Shown here: one piece after another, positions 8,946 to 15,272 of the stretch | How the letters are laid out: each line of letters opens with the position of its first letter | Position numbering within the stretch: position 1 is the stretch's first letter | NCBI GenBank assembly: GCA_049964655.1 | Contig: JBMFXC010000022.1 | Span: forward strand, 1-32,873 | Length of the DNA: 32,873 nt | Direction of reading: 5' to 3' | Source of the DNA: JAJZJT01 sp049964655 | GTDB lineage: Bacteria > Actinomycetota > Acidimicrobiia > Acidimicrobiales > RAAP-2 | Position numbers and translations under genes: made by a program | The notes under the pieces: generated by a model | Database searches by the model: none | The model's input: only the letters and a program-made list of their open reading frames with translations | Told to the model about the DNA's origin: nothing

Positions 8946-9725
8946 TCACCGGATCCGGCGTCGACCCCAGTCGGCGAGCACCCGGCGGTAGCTGGCATCC
9001 CAGCGGTCGTAGCGGGCCCGGAGCATGGCGCCCGCCCACGAGTCGGGCAACAGCGCTGCCGGCAGGAGCGGGTCGTCCTGCAAGTGCCGCAGCACCTCGG
9101 CCGACAGCTCGAAGCCTGCCGCCAGCATGGCAGGGTCACGAGGCTCGAGCCGGTCGAGCTCCTCGGCCAACAGCCGGGCACGGGCCGACCAGCCGTCGAG
9201 GTCCCACAGGCGGTTCGCCAGGCGGACGGCGTCGACGTCGAGGTCGGCGTTCCCCACCACGACCTCACCGTCGGACAACCCGGCCAGCTCGAGCGGAAGG
9301 TTGTCGGGCCGCACCCAGACGCCTTCGCGTAGCTCGCCCAAACGGGCTCGGACGAGCAGGCGCCGCCGGGCGGCCCGGACGTCGGCTGCGCTGACCGGGG
9401 CGACCACCACTACCAGCGCCCACCGACCGGTCCACGGCCCGGTCGTCCCCGCCCGGCTGACTCGCTGTCGGTCCTGGCGTTCGAGCAGATGGCCGGCCAG
9501 GCGGTAGCGGCCGGCGCCGTCCGTCGTCGCCTCGCCGGCGGCCACCATGCGCGACAGCGCCACCCGAGCGCGGTTCTCGTTCACGCCGAAGAGCCCGGCC
9601 AGGTGCACCAGGTGAGCGACGGGCAGCTCCGGCGGGTCCTCGCCCAGCAGCGCGCTCGCCAGTACGGAACGAGCCGTCAACGATCTCCTGGCGGTTTGGA
9701 CCCCGCTGGCGGCTTCCTCCACCAT
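8946..9725 (-). CDS. PaaX-like transcriptional regulator
   Basis: A 259-aa protein resembling the PaaX family of GntR-like repressors. The N-terminal ~90 residues carry a winged helix (LVHLAGLFGVNENRARVALS, then MVAAGEATTDGAGRYRL). The middle contains the family-like WALVVV strand, RRRLLVRARLGELREGVWVRPDNL and a helical C-terminal part ending in RYDRWDASYRRVLADWG. PaaX members typically sense aryl- or acyl-CoA thioesters. It is divergently transcribed from the desaturase gene across a short AT-rich region and may regulate that gene. The ATG at 9725 is the first start in the region matching the family; the frame continues to 9896 but overlaps the divergent promoter and the desaturase start. 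Confidence 0.8.
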   Translation of the reverse strand: MVEEAASGVQTARRSLTARSVLASALLGEDPPELPVAHLVHLAGLFGVNENRARVALSRMVAAGEATTDGAGRYRLAGHLLERQDRQRVSRAGTTGPWTGRWALVVVVAPVSAADVRAARRRLLVRARLGELREGVWVRPDNLPLELAGLSDGEVVVGNADLDVDAVRLANRLWDLDGWSARARLLAEELDRLEPRDPAMLAAGFELSAEVLRHLQDDPLLPAALLPDSWAGAMLRARYDRWDASYRRVLADWGRRRIR

Positions 9726-9759
9726 TACGCTATTGCACCGCCTATTCTTGTTGTGTAAT
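9724..9759. promoter_or_regulatory. AT-rich divergent promoter/operator candidate
   Basis: This stretch is strikingly AT-rich compared with its surroundings. It contains TATTCT at 9743-9748 as a possible -10 for the desaturase. It is bounded by an inverted pair, ATTAC (9724-9728) and GTAAT (9755-9759), and holds two CTATT copies 12 bp apart. It overlaps the PaaX-like start codon, so autoregulation is plausible. No operator consensus was matched. Confidence 0.4.
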
Positions 9760-9780
9760 GTCCTGCTCGTGGTGGACACC

Positions 9781-10764
9781 ATGGTGCCCGACGTCACGGC
9801 GCGGCCGCAGGTCCTGCCGACCGAGCGCCTGCTCCCCGACGGCAAGTGCCGCCCCGAGCTGCGCGCCGGGCTCCGGCGCATCGACGACGCCCGCAACGCC
9901 CTCAGCGTGGCCGGCCTGTGGCTCGGCGTCGTGGCGATGGTCGGCGTCGCCGTCTGGGTGGGGAACCCCTGGCTCTACTTGGCGGTGTTCGTGGCGATGG
10001 GCCCGGTCCACGCCCGGTTCGCCATCCTCATGCACGAGGCGGCCCACAAGCTCCTGTTCACCAACAAGTCGGTCAACGACTGGGTAGGCACGTGGCTCGT
10101 CGCCTACCCAGCGTTCGTCCCGATCGGCCTCTACCGACGCGGCCACTTCGCCCACCACCGCGAGGAGTTCGGCCCCAACGAGCCCGACCTCGCCTACTAC
10201 GACGGCTATCCGTGCGGCCGCCGCGCCCTCCTGCGCCGCCTCGTGCGGGATGCCCTGGGCATCTCGGGGTGGAAGAACTTCCGACTGCTGCTGCGGGGGG
10301 TCCGCTCGCCTGCCCACCGTCGCCTCTCCCTGTCGATCCTCGGCGTCCAGGCCGTGCTGTGGGGCGGATCGTGGGCGGCAACGGGACGGTGGTGGGTCTA
10401 CCCCGCGTTGTGGTGGCTCCCCTGGATGACGCAGTGGCGGGTGCTGAACCGCCTGCGCTCGATCGCCGAGCACGGCGGCCTCGAGGCGAACGGCGACCGG
10501 CGGGCGACGACCCACAACGTGCACCAGTCGCTCCTCGCCCGCGTGTGGCTCGTCCCCTACAACACGGGCTGGCACCTCGCCCACCACGTCGACATGGGCG
10601 TGCCGTGGCGGAACCTCCCGGCCTTCCACGCCGAGCTGGTCCGGGCCGGCTACGTCACCGACGAGCTCACCTGGCCCAGCTACCGGAGCCTGTGGCGAGC
10701 CCTGTCGTCGGCGGAGGCTGCCGCTGCGAGCGGTCACATGGTCCGGCCGCGCGCCGCCCGGTAG
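9781..10764 (+). CDS. fatty acid desaturase family membrane protein
   Basis: A 327-aa di-iron membrane oxygenase-like protein. All three histidine clusters are visible: HEAAHK from His85, HFAHH from His122, and HLAHH from His265 following NTGW. Two hydrophobic segments flank the first cluster (GLWLGVVAMVGVAVWV and LYLAVFVAMGPV), and another pair lies around residues 200-225. This arrangement fits acyl-lipid desaturases or related hydroxylases and ketolases. The substrate is unknown. I chose the ATG at 9781; GTG codons at 9769 and 9772 are alternatives, and the frame start at 9733 lies upstream of the likely promoter. Its 3' end overlaps the convergent pgi gene by 31 bp. Confidence 0.85.
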   Translation: MVPDVTARPQVLPTERLLPDGKCRPELRAGLRRIDDARNALSVAGLWLGVVAMVGVAVWVGNPWLYLAVFVAMGPVHARFAILMHEAAHKLLFTNKSVNDWVGTWLVAYPAFVPIGLYRRGHFAHHREEFGPNEPDLAYYDGYPCGRRALLRRLVRDALGISGWKNFRLLLRGVRSPAHRRLSLSILGVQAVLWGGSWAATGRWWVYPALWWLPWMTQWRVLNRLRSIAEHGGLEANGDRRATTHNVHQSLLARVWLVPYNTGWHLAHHVDMGVPWRNLPAFHAELVRAGYVTDELTWPSYRSLWRALSSAEAAAASGHMVRPRAAR

Positions 10765-12395
10765 CGCCGGACCAGCCCGGCCGTCGACGAGTCCTCGCCC
10801 GCGAGGTCCGGGGCGGCTTCGCCGCCCAGCACCGGCGCCAGCTCCCTGGCCAGGGCCTTTCCGAGCTCGACGCCCCACTGGTCGAAGGAGTCGATGCCCC
10901 ACAACGCACCTTCGGTGAACACCGTGTGCTCGTAGAGGGCGACGAGCTGACCGAGCACGGAGGGGGTGAGCCGAGGCGCCAGCACGGTCGACGAGGGACG
11001 GTTCCCCGGCATCACCTTGTGGGGAACCAGGGCTTCGGGCGTGCCGTCGGCGCGCACCTCGTCGGCCGTGCGCCCGAAGGCCAGGGCCTTGGTCTGGGCG
11101 AAGCAGTTGGCGACGAGAAGGTCGTGCTGGTCGCCGAGCTCGTGGGTCGAGTGGGCGAAGACGACGAAGTCCGCCGGCACGAGGGTCGTCCCCTGGTGAA
11201 GCAACTGGTAGAAGGCGTGTTGGCCGTTGGTCCCTGGCTCCCCCCAGAACACCTCACCGGTGGGCAGCGACACCGGGCTCCCGTCCCGCCGGACCGACTT
11301 GCCGTTCGACTCCATGGTGAGCTGTTGCAGGTAGGCGGGGAACCGGGCGAGGCGCTGGCTGTAGGGAAGCACGGCGTGCGTCTCGGCGCCGAAGAAGCTC
11401 CGGTACCACACGTTGACGAGCCCCTGGACGACCGGCACGTTGCGCTCGAGCGGAGCAGTGCGGAAGTGCTCGTCGATGACGCGGAAGCCGGCGAGCATGT
11501 CGCGGAACGCCTCGGGTCCGACGGCCACCATCAGGGAGAAACCGATGGCCGAGTCGTAGGAGTACCGACCACCGACCCAGTCCCAGAACTCGAACATGTT
11601 GGCCGGGTCGATGCCGAACGCCGAGACCGCGTCGGCGTTCGTCGACACGGCCACGAAGTGGCGAGCCACCGCCTCCTCGCCCGCGCCCAGACCGTCGAGG
11701 AGCCACTGGCGGGCAGCACGGGCATTGGTGAGGGTCTCGAGCGTCGTGAAGGTCTTGGAGCTCACCACGAACAACGTGCTCGCCGGGTCGAGATCGGCCG
11801 TCTTGGCCACCAGGTCGACCGGATCGACGTTGGACACGAAGCGGCTGACGATGCCCGGCTGCGCGTAGTCGGCGAGGGCCTCGGCTGCCATGGCCGGTCC
11901 GAGGTCCGAGCCGCCGATGCCGATGTTGACGACGGCATCGATCCGTCGGCCCGTGTGCCCGGTCCACGCCCCCGAGCGGATCCGCCGTGCCGTCTCACCC
12001 ATGCGGTCGAGCACGGCGTGCACGTCGGCGGGCACGTCCTGCCCGTCGACGTCGAGCGACGCGCCCCGCGGCAGACGGAGGGCGACGTGCAGCGCCGCTC
12101 GATCCTCGGTGGTGTTGACGTGCCCGCCGGTGAACATGGCGTCCCGCAGCTGCTCGAGGCCCGCCCGACGGGCAACAGCGGCGAGCAGCGGGAGGGTGTC
12201 GGCCGTGATCCGGTGCTTCGAGTAGTCGAGCACCAGGTCGCCGGCTTCGAGGGTCATCGCCTCGGCACGGCTCGGGTCCTCGGCGAAGAGGTCGCGGAGG
12301 TGCCGTGGACGCACCTCCTCGGCATGGTCAGCCAGGCGGGCCCACTCCTCGGTGGTGGTCACGTCGATCGGCGCGGGGACCTCGGGTGCAGGCAC
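10734..12395 (-). CDS. pgi: glucose-6-phosphate isomerase
   Basis: A 553-aa full-length phosphoglucose isomerase, converting glucose-6-phosphate and fructose-6-phosphate in glycolysis and gluconeogenesis. Both family signatures are clear: VNIGIGGSDLGP with SSKTFTTLET in the first SIS domain, and GEPGTNGQHAFYQLLHQG with the C-terminal DQWGVELGKALA in the second. The start is a GTG with AGGAGG 7 nt upstream (GAAGGAGGTCGCCC). A TACGGT hexamer on the minus strand (12471-12466) could be its -10. The gene stands alone and is not in a sugar operon. Its last 31 bp overlap the end of the desaturase gene. Confidence 0.97.
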   Translation of the reverse strand: MPAPEVPAPIDVTTTEEWARLADHAEEVRPRHLRDLFAEDPSRAEAMTLEAGDLVLDYSKHRITADTLPLLAAVARRAGLEQLRDAMFTGGHVNTTEDRAALHVALRLPRGASLDVDGQDVPADVHAVLDRMGETARRIRSGAWTGHTGRRIDAVVNIGIGGSDLGPAMAAEALADYAQPGIVSRFVSNVDPVDLVAKTADLDPASTLFVVSSKTFTTLETLTNARAARQWLLDGLGAGEEAVARHFVAVSTNADAVSAFGIDPANMFEFWDWVGGRYSYDSAIGFSLMVAVGPEAFRDMLAGFRVIDEHFRTAPLERNVPVVQGLVNVWYRSFFGAETHAVLPYSQRLARFPAYLQQLTMESNGKSVRRDGSPVSLPTGEVFWGEPGTNGQHAFYQLLHQGTTLVPADFVVFAHSTHELGDQHDLLVANCFAQTKALAFGRTADEVRADGTPEALVPHKVMPGNRPSSTVLAPRLTPSVLGQLVALYEHTVFTEGALWGIDSFDQWGVELGKALARELAPVLGGEAAPDLAGEDSSTAGLVRRYRAARGRTM

Positions 12396-12556
12396 GGGCG
12401 ACCTCCTTCGAGCTATGGAACGAGTACCGGAAGGGGACGGACAGCGGGCTCCGCCGGCAGCCCCGACCGTAGCGCCAGTGGGGCGGGGCCGGCAGGTTCG
12501 GCAGGTCCGGGAGACACCAGGGCCGCCCGTGTCCCCGTCGCGAGAAATTCCCGGCG

Positions 12557-12600
12557 GTTCACCGGCGCGTCACCGATCCCTTGCGGACTGTTCACCTGCA
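12557..12600 (+). promoter_or_regulatory. PHO-box-like array, four 11-bp units
   Basis: Units begin every 11 bp: GTTCACC (12557), CGTCACC (12568), CCTTGCG (12579, poor) and GTTCACC (12590). Actinobacterial PHO boxes are direct repeats of a 7-bp GTTCACC-like core plus 4 variable bases. The array ends 6 bp before a TACGGT -10 hexamer, the position of an activator site overlapping -35. This predicts phosphate-starvation control of the unit that includes RR1. Confidence 0.65.
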
Positions 12601-12605
12601 CTCCC

Positions 12606-12611
12606 TACGGT
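12606..12611 (+). promoter_or_regulatory. -10 hexamer TACGGT downstream of the PHO box
   Basis: TACGGT fits TANNNT and lies 7 nt before an ATG at 12619. It would give a leaderless message for the small ORF and, through it, the response regulator. Confidence 0.45.
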
Positions 12612-12618
12612 GCAGGTG

Positions 12619-12777
12619 ATGGGAGCTGTCCGAGGTGCCAGCGGGGTCGGATCGGCAGAGCAGATCGCTCGGCAGCCGGCGCAGCCGGCACGCCGAAGCG
12701 CTGCAGCAGCTCCTGTCATCCCGGGTGGCCGTCGGTGCTCCCCAACGCACGGGCCGCTCACGCGGAGAGCCAGGTGA
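12619..12777 (+). CDS. small candidate leader ORF coupled to RR1
   Basis: A possible 52-codon ORF starting at an ATG 7 nt after the TACGGT hexamer. In-frame GTG codons sit at 12610 and 12616. Its TGA stop (12775-12777) overlaps the GTG start of the response regulator as GTGA, the usual mark of translational coupling. The peptide is Ala/Arg/Pro-rich with no recognisable domain. It may be a real leader peptide or chance in GC-rich DNA; conservation would decide. Confidence 0.35.
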   Translation: MGAVRGASGVGSAEQIARQPAQPARRSAAAAPVIPGGRRCSPTHGPLTRRAR

Positions 12778-13556
12778 CGCTGGTGAGCCTGGCCCTCCGC
12801 GACGTCGCAACGGTCTCACCCGCCGCCGGAGAAGCGGCCGGTGAGCCGGTTCCCGCCGAGGTCGCCGAGGCCGGTGGGGGCCCGTCGACCGTCCTCGTCG
12901 TCGACGGCGACCCGTCGTCAGCATCCGAACTGGCCAGAGCCCTCGAGCTCGAAGGGTTCGCCACCGACGTCGTCCACGAAGGGGGCCGCGTCCTCGCCCG
13001 TCTGGCCGAGCGGGCACCGGCGCTCGTCCTGCTCGCCACCTCGCTCCCCGACCAGTCGGGCATGGCGGTCTTCCGGGCCATCGCCGCCGTCTCGTCCGTA
13101 CCCGTCATCGTCATGGCACCCCTCGACGACGAGCTCGACGCCGTGCTCGCCCTCGAAGCAGGAGCAGCCGACCTCGTGACGGTGCCGGTGCGCCAGCGCG
13201 AGCTGACGGCACGGGTGCGCGCCGCGCTGCGCCGGCAGGTGGCGCCCACGGCGTTCGTCTCGACGGCTGTCGGCTCCGTCCACCTCGACCTGGCGTTACG
13301 CGAGGTCACCGTTGACGGGCAACCCGTCGACCTCTCACGCAAGGAGTTCGACCTCCTTGCCCTGTTGCTCGAGCACCCAGGCCATGTCGTGTCGCGGGCG
13401 GTCTGCATGGAGCGCCTGTGGCCGTCCCGCAGGCACTCGGGCAGCCGCACCCTCGACACCCACGTCAAGCGGCTTCGCAAGAAGCTCGAAGCAGACCCAG
13501 CCCGTCCCCGCTACCTCCTCACGGTCCGCGGCGTCGGCTACCGGTTCCGCCCCTGA
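12774..13556 (+). CDS. OmpR-family response regulator with degenerate receiver (RR1)
   Basis: 260 aa with a receiver (residues ~38-155) and an OmpR winged helix (~165-258, EFDLLALLLEHPGHVVSR ... RTLDTHVKRLRKKLE ... VRGVGYRF). The receiver lacks the phosphorylation apparatus. The position of the phosphoacceptor Asp is Ala88 (LLATSLPDQSG), the switch Ser/Thr position is Ala115, and the invariant Lys is Val137 (VTVPV instead of VTKPF); D44 and D46 of the acidic pocket remain. It is clearly a paralogue of RR2 in both domains. The output domain looks intact, so it probably binds DNA without phosphorelay control, or senses something else. The GTG at 12774 has GGAGAG 4 nt upstream and overlaps the stop of a small ORF. 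No kinase is adjacent. The stop codon lies inside the first unit of the 14-bp minisatellite. Confidence 0.88.
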   Translation: MTLVSLALRDVATVSPAAGEAAGEPVPAEVAEAGGGPSTVLVVDGDPSSASELARALELEGFATDVVHEGGRVLARLAERAPALVLLATSLPDQSGMAVFRAIAAVSSVPVIVMAPLDDELDAVLALEAGAADLVTVPVRQRELTARVRAALRRQVAPTAFVSTAVGSVHLDLALREVTVDGQPVDLSRKEFDLLALLLEHPGHVVSRAVCMERLWPSRRHSGSRTLDTHVKRLRKKLEADPARPRYLLTVRGVGYRFRP

Positions 13557-13729
13557 CACTCCGCCCCTGACACTCCGCCCCTGACACNNNNNNNNNNNNN
13601 NNNNNNNNNNNNNNNNNNNNNNNNNNNNNNNNNNNNNNNNNNNNNNNNNNNNNNNNNNNNNNNNNNNNNNNNNNNNNNNNNNNNNNNTCCGCCCCTGACA
13701 CTCCGCCCCTGACACTCCGCCCCTGACAC
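13546..13729. repeat. 14-bp minisatellite interrupted by an assembly gap
   Basis: Three perfect units of TCCGCCCCTGACAC (13546, 13560, 13574) precede the gap and three (13688, 13702, 13716) follow it, each phase-perfect to the gap edges. The true copy number is unknown, since the assembly probably broke because of this repeat. The first unit supplies the final codons and TGA of RR1. Every unit carries CTGACA, a -35-like hexamer. Confidence 0.95.
13588..13687. other. assembly gap (100 N)
   Basis: Exactly 100 N, a conventional placeholder, flanked on both sides by the same 14-bp repeat. The missing sequence is probably more copies, though other sequence cannot be excluded. Confidence 0.98.
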
Positions 13730-13738
13730 AGCTAGGGT
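13709..13738 (+). promoter_or_regulatory. candidate promoter of the fluoride operon, -35 in a repeat unit
   Basis: CTGACA at 13709-13714 (5 of 6 to TTGACA), an 18-bp spacer, then TAGGGT at 13733-13738 (TANNNT). The predicted transcription start is around 13743-13746, just where the riboswitch aptamer begins. The -35 lies in the penultimate repeat unit. Confidence 0.55.
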
Positions 13739-13742
13739 GATG

Positions 13743-13795
13743 GCGGCGATGGGGCTCGCCTGAACCGCCGCGTGGGCGCGGCTGATGGCTCCTGG
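13743..13795 (+). ncRNA. fluoride riboswitch (crcB motif)
   Basis: The segment matches the fluoride aptamer closely. The first hairpin is GGCGATGGGGCTCGCC (13745-13760) with a GGCG/CGCC stem. The second stem is GCCGC (13767-13771) with GCGGC (13778-13782). It ends with TGATGGCTCCT (13783-13793). The loop GGGGCT can form the expected pseudoknot with GGCTCC, allowing wobbles. It lies 31 bp upstream of a crcB gene, the typical target. Binding of fluoride should turn expression on; here the control is probably at translation initiation or early termination, which I cannot tell. Confidence 0.93.
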
Positions 13796-13825
13796 TGGAC
13801 CAGCGCGATCGGCCCAGGGAGGACC

Positions 13826-14368
13826 GTGCCCACGACCCACAGCCCGACCGACCACCGGCCCGACCGACCGTTCCATCGGGTGCTGGCCAGTGAGGGGACG
13901 CACCGCATCGTCGCCGTCGGAAGCGGCGGGGCTCTCGGGACCCTGGCCCGTTACGGCGTCGAGCGAGTGCTGGCCACCGCGTCGCACGGGTTCCCCTGGG
14001 GGACCTTCACGGTAAATGTTGTCGGAGCGCTCGTCCTCGGCACCGTGCTCACCCTGGTGCTCGAGCGATGGCCGCCGACCCGCTACGTCCGCCCCTTTGC
14101 CGCCATCGGCTTCTGCGGAGGCTTCACCACCTTCTCTACCTTCGTGGTCGAAGCCGACCGCCGGGCGTGGACCGGGCACGTCTGGCTCGCTACTGGCTAC
14201 GTGGTCGCGTCGCTCGCTGCCGGGCTGGCCGCCGTTACCACCGGGATCGTCCTCGCCCGCATTGGCATGCTTCGCCGGCGAGACGACGGCCCCGGTGCCG
14301 AGGAAACTGGGCCCTCGGTGCACCGAACAGCGGGCCCCTTGGGTTCCGCGGAGAGGACAAGCAGGTGA
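13826..14368 (+). CDS. crcB: fluoride channel CrcB/Fluc, first subunit
   Basis: A 180-aa small membrane protein of the Fluc family, which exports fluoride down its gradient as a dual-topology or heterodimeric channel. Family landmarks are GGALGTLARY in the first helix, WGTFTVNVVGALVLG with the conserved Asn, and GFCGGFTTFSTF containing the pore phenylalanines. It is longer than the usual ~125 aa, with ~28 extra N-terminal residues and a ~30-residue polar C-terminus. The GTG at 13826 follows GGGAGGA at an unusually short distance; a GTG further down near 13880 is an alternative that would remove the extension. It is in an operon with a DUF190 gene (GTGA overlap) and a second crcB, under the fluoride riboswitch. 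Confidence 0.93.
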   Translation: MPTTHSPTDHRPDRPFHRVLASEGTHRIVAVGSGGALGTLARYGVERVLATASHGFPWGTFTVNVVGALVLGTVLTLVLERWPPTRYVRPFAAIGFCGGFTTFSTFVVEADRRAWTGHVWLATGYVVASLAAGLAAVTTGIVLARIGMLRRRDDGPGAEETGPSVHRTAGPLGSAERTSR

Positions 14369-14715
14369 GCACACCCGTCGAACGGCCAGCCGAGCGCCTC
14401 ACCATCATCGTGGGCGAGTCGGACCGCTACCACCAGAAGGCCCTCCACTCGGAGATCCTGCACCGGGCCCACGCCGCCGGCCTGGCCGGCGCATCGGTCT
14501 GGCGTGGCTTCGAGGGCTACGGGGCTCGCAACCACATCCACACCACCCGGATCCTCAGCCTGAGCGAGGACTTGCCCGTCAAGGTCGAGATCGTCGACAC
14601 GCCCGAGCGCATCGACGAGTTCGTGGCCTCGCTGGCCGACCTCGAGATCAACGGCCTCGTCGTGCGCGAACCGGTCACTGTGGTACACCGCGACGGTCCG
14701 GGCACGGATCTCTGA
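14365..14715 (+). CDS. DUF190 (UPF0166) family protein
   Basis: A 116-aa soluble protein with the DUF190 pattern: LTIIVGESDRYHQKALHSEI, AHAAGLAGASVWRGFEGYG, then LPVKVEIVDTPERIDEF. Members are predicted to have a GlnB-like ferredoxin fold and are commonly found beside crcB genes; their biochemical role is not established. The GTG start overlaps the TGA of crcB as GTGA and is preceded by GAGAGGA. Its position between two crcB genes suggests a regulatory or accessory role for the Fluc channel. Confidence 0.9.
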   Translation: MSTPVERPAERLTIIVGESDRYHQKALHSEILHRAHAAGLAGASVWRGFEGYGARNHIHTTRILSLSEDLPVKVEIVDTPERIDEFVASLADLEINGLVVREPVTVVHRDGPGTDL

Positions 14716-14716
14716 C

Positions 14717-15085
14717 GTGCTCCTCGCCGCCGTGGCGGTCGCCGGTGCCGTCGGTGCCGTCCTCCGCTACCTCGTCGACCGGGCCGTCCAGGCCCGGACC
14801 GAGAGCGACTTCCCGATCGGCACCCTGGTGATCAACGTGTCAGGTGCGGTCGTGCTCGGTTTTCTGACCGGGGCCGGCCTCCACCACCACCTGGCAGCGG
14901 AGTGGGTGACGGTCTTCGGCACGGGCATGGTCGGCGCGTACACGACCTTCTCGACCTTCGTCTACGACGTCCGCCGGCTCCTCACCGAAGATGCCCCGGC
15001 AAGCGCCCTGGTGGACGTGGCCACAAGCGTGCTCCTCGGGCTCGCCGCGGCGGCTGCCGGGCTCGCCCTCGGCGCCGTCGTCTGA
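14717..15085 (+). CDS. crcB: fluoride channel CrcB/Fluc, second subunit
   Basis: A 122-aa four-helix protein of normal Fluc length. Landmarks are VGAVLRYLVDR, IGTLVINVSGAVVLG and GMVGAYTTFSTFVYD. Paired crcB genes usually form an obligate heterodimer of opposite orientation; the different lengths and charges of the two products fit that. The GTG start is one base after the DUF190 stop. The operon ends here; a striking tetranucleotide repeat begins at its stop codon. Confidence 0.93.
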   Translation: MLLAAVAVAGAVGAVLRYLVDRAVQARTESDFPIGTLVINVSGAVVLGFLTGAGLHHHLAAEWVTVFGTGMVGAYTTFSTFVYDVRRLLTEDAPASALVDVATSVLLGLAAAAAGLALGAVV

Positions 15086-15123
15086 CCGACCGACCGACCG
15101 ACCGGGCGGGCGGGCGGGCGGGC
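15084..15123. repeat. (GACC)5(GGGC)5 tetranucleotide block
   Basis: Five perfect GACC units are followed directly by five perfect GGGC units, starting at the second base of the crcB stop codon. The halves are complementary at three of four positions, so the RNA could fold into a long imperfect hairpin at the end of the fluoride operon. No T-tract follows, so an intrinsic terminator role is only possible. Confidence 0.85.
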
Positions 15124-15156
15124 ACCAGCCGCCAGCCCAGCGGGTTGTCGCGCACT

Positions 15157-15207
15157 GTTCGCGAAGAGATCACCGTGCGGACGCCTACCGGTGGCGTGGC
15201 GTTCACG
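15157..15207 (+). promoter_or_regulatory. PHO-box-like array upstream of RR2
   Basis: Five positions at 11-bp spacing read GTTCGCG (15157), GATCACC (15168), GGACGCC (15179), GGTGGCG (15190) and GTTCACG (15201). The first, second and fifth fit the GTTCACC core; the third and fourth are poor. A TACCAT hexamer at 15217-15222 may be the -10. Weaker than the other two arrays, but in the right place for autoregulation. Confidence 0.45.
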
Positions 15208-15272
15208 GGTCATCCGTACCATCCCGAAGGAGGCCGCACCCGGGCACCGAGCGGGACGGCCCGCCTGGCGCC

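Larger units (their letters stand above)
12396..12773. other. 378-bp divergent spacer between pgi and the atypical response regulator
   Basis: This spacer contains the pgi ribosome-binding site and candidate promoter, a PHO-box-like array (12557-12600), a TACGGT -10 hexamer (12606-12611) and a small candidate ORF (12619-12777), each listed separately. I see no RNA gene in it. Confidence 0.6.

Noticed and set aside
9846..13556. A 1236-codon open frame on the plus strand
   Set aside because: Only its last ~260 codons are RR1. The rest runs antisense to pgi and through the desaturase in another frame, with an Arg/Pro/Gly-rich composition typical of shadow frames in GC-rich DNA.
13546..13729. 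A CRISPR array
   Set aside because: The 14-bp units are contiguous with no spacers and no cas genes are nearby.
13538..14374. A minus-strand open frame through the 14-bp repeats and gap (VSGAECQGRSVRGG repeats)
   Set aside because: It is antisense to the riboswitch and crcB and depends on translating N; a repeat protein is not supported.
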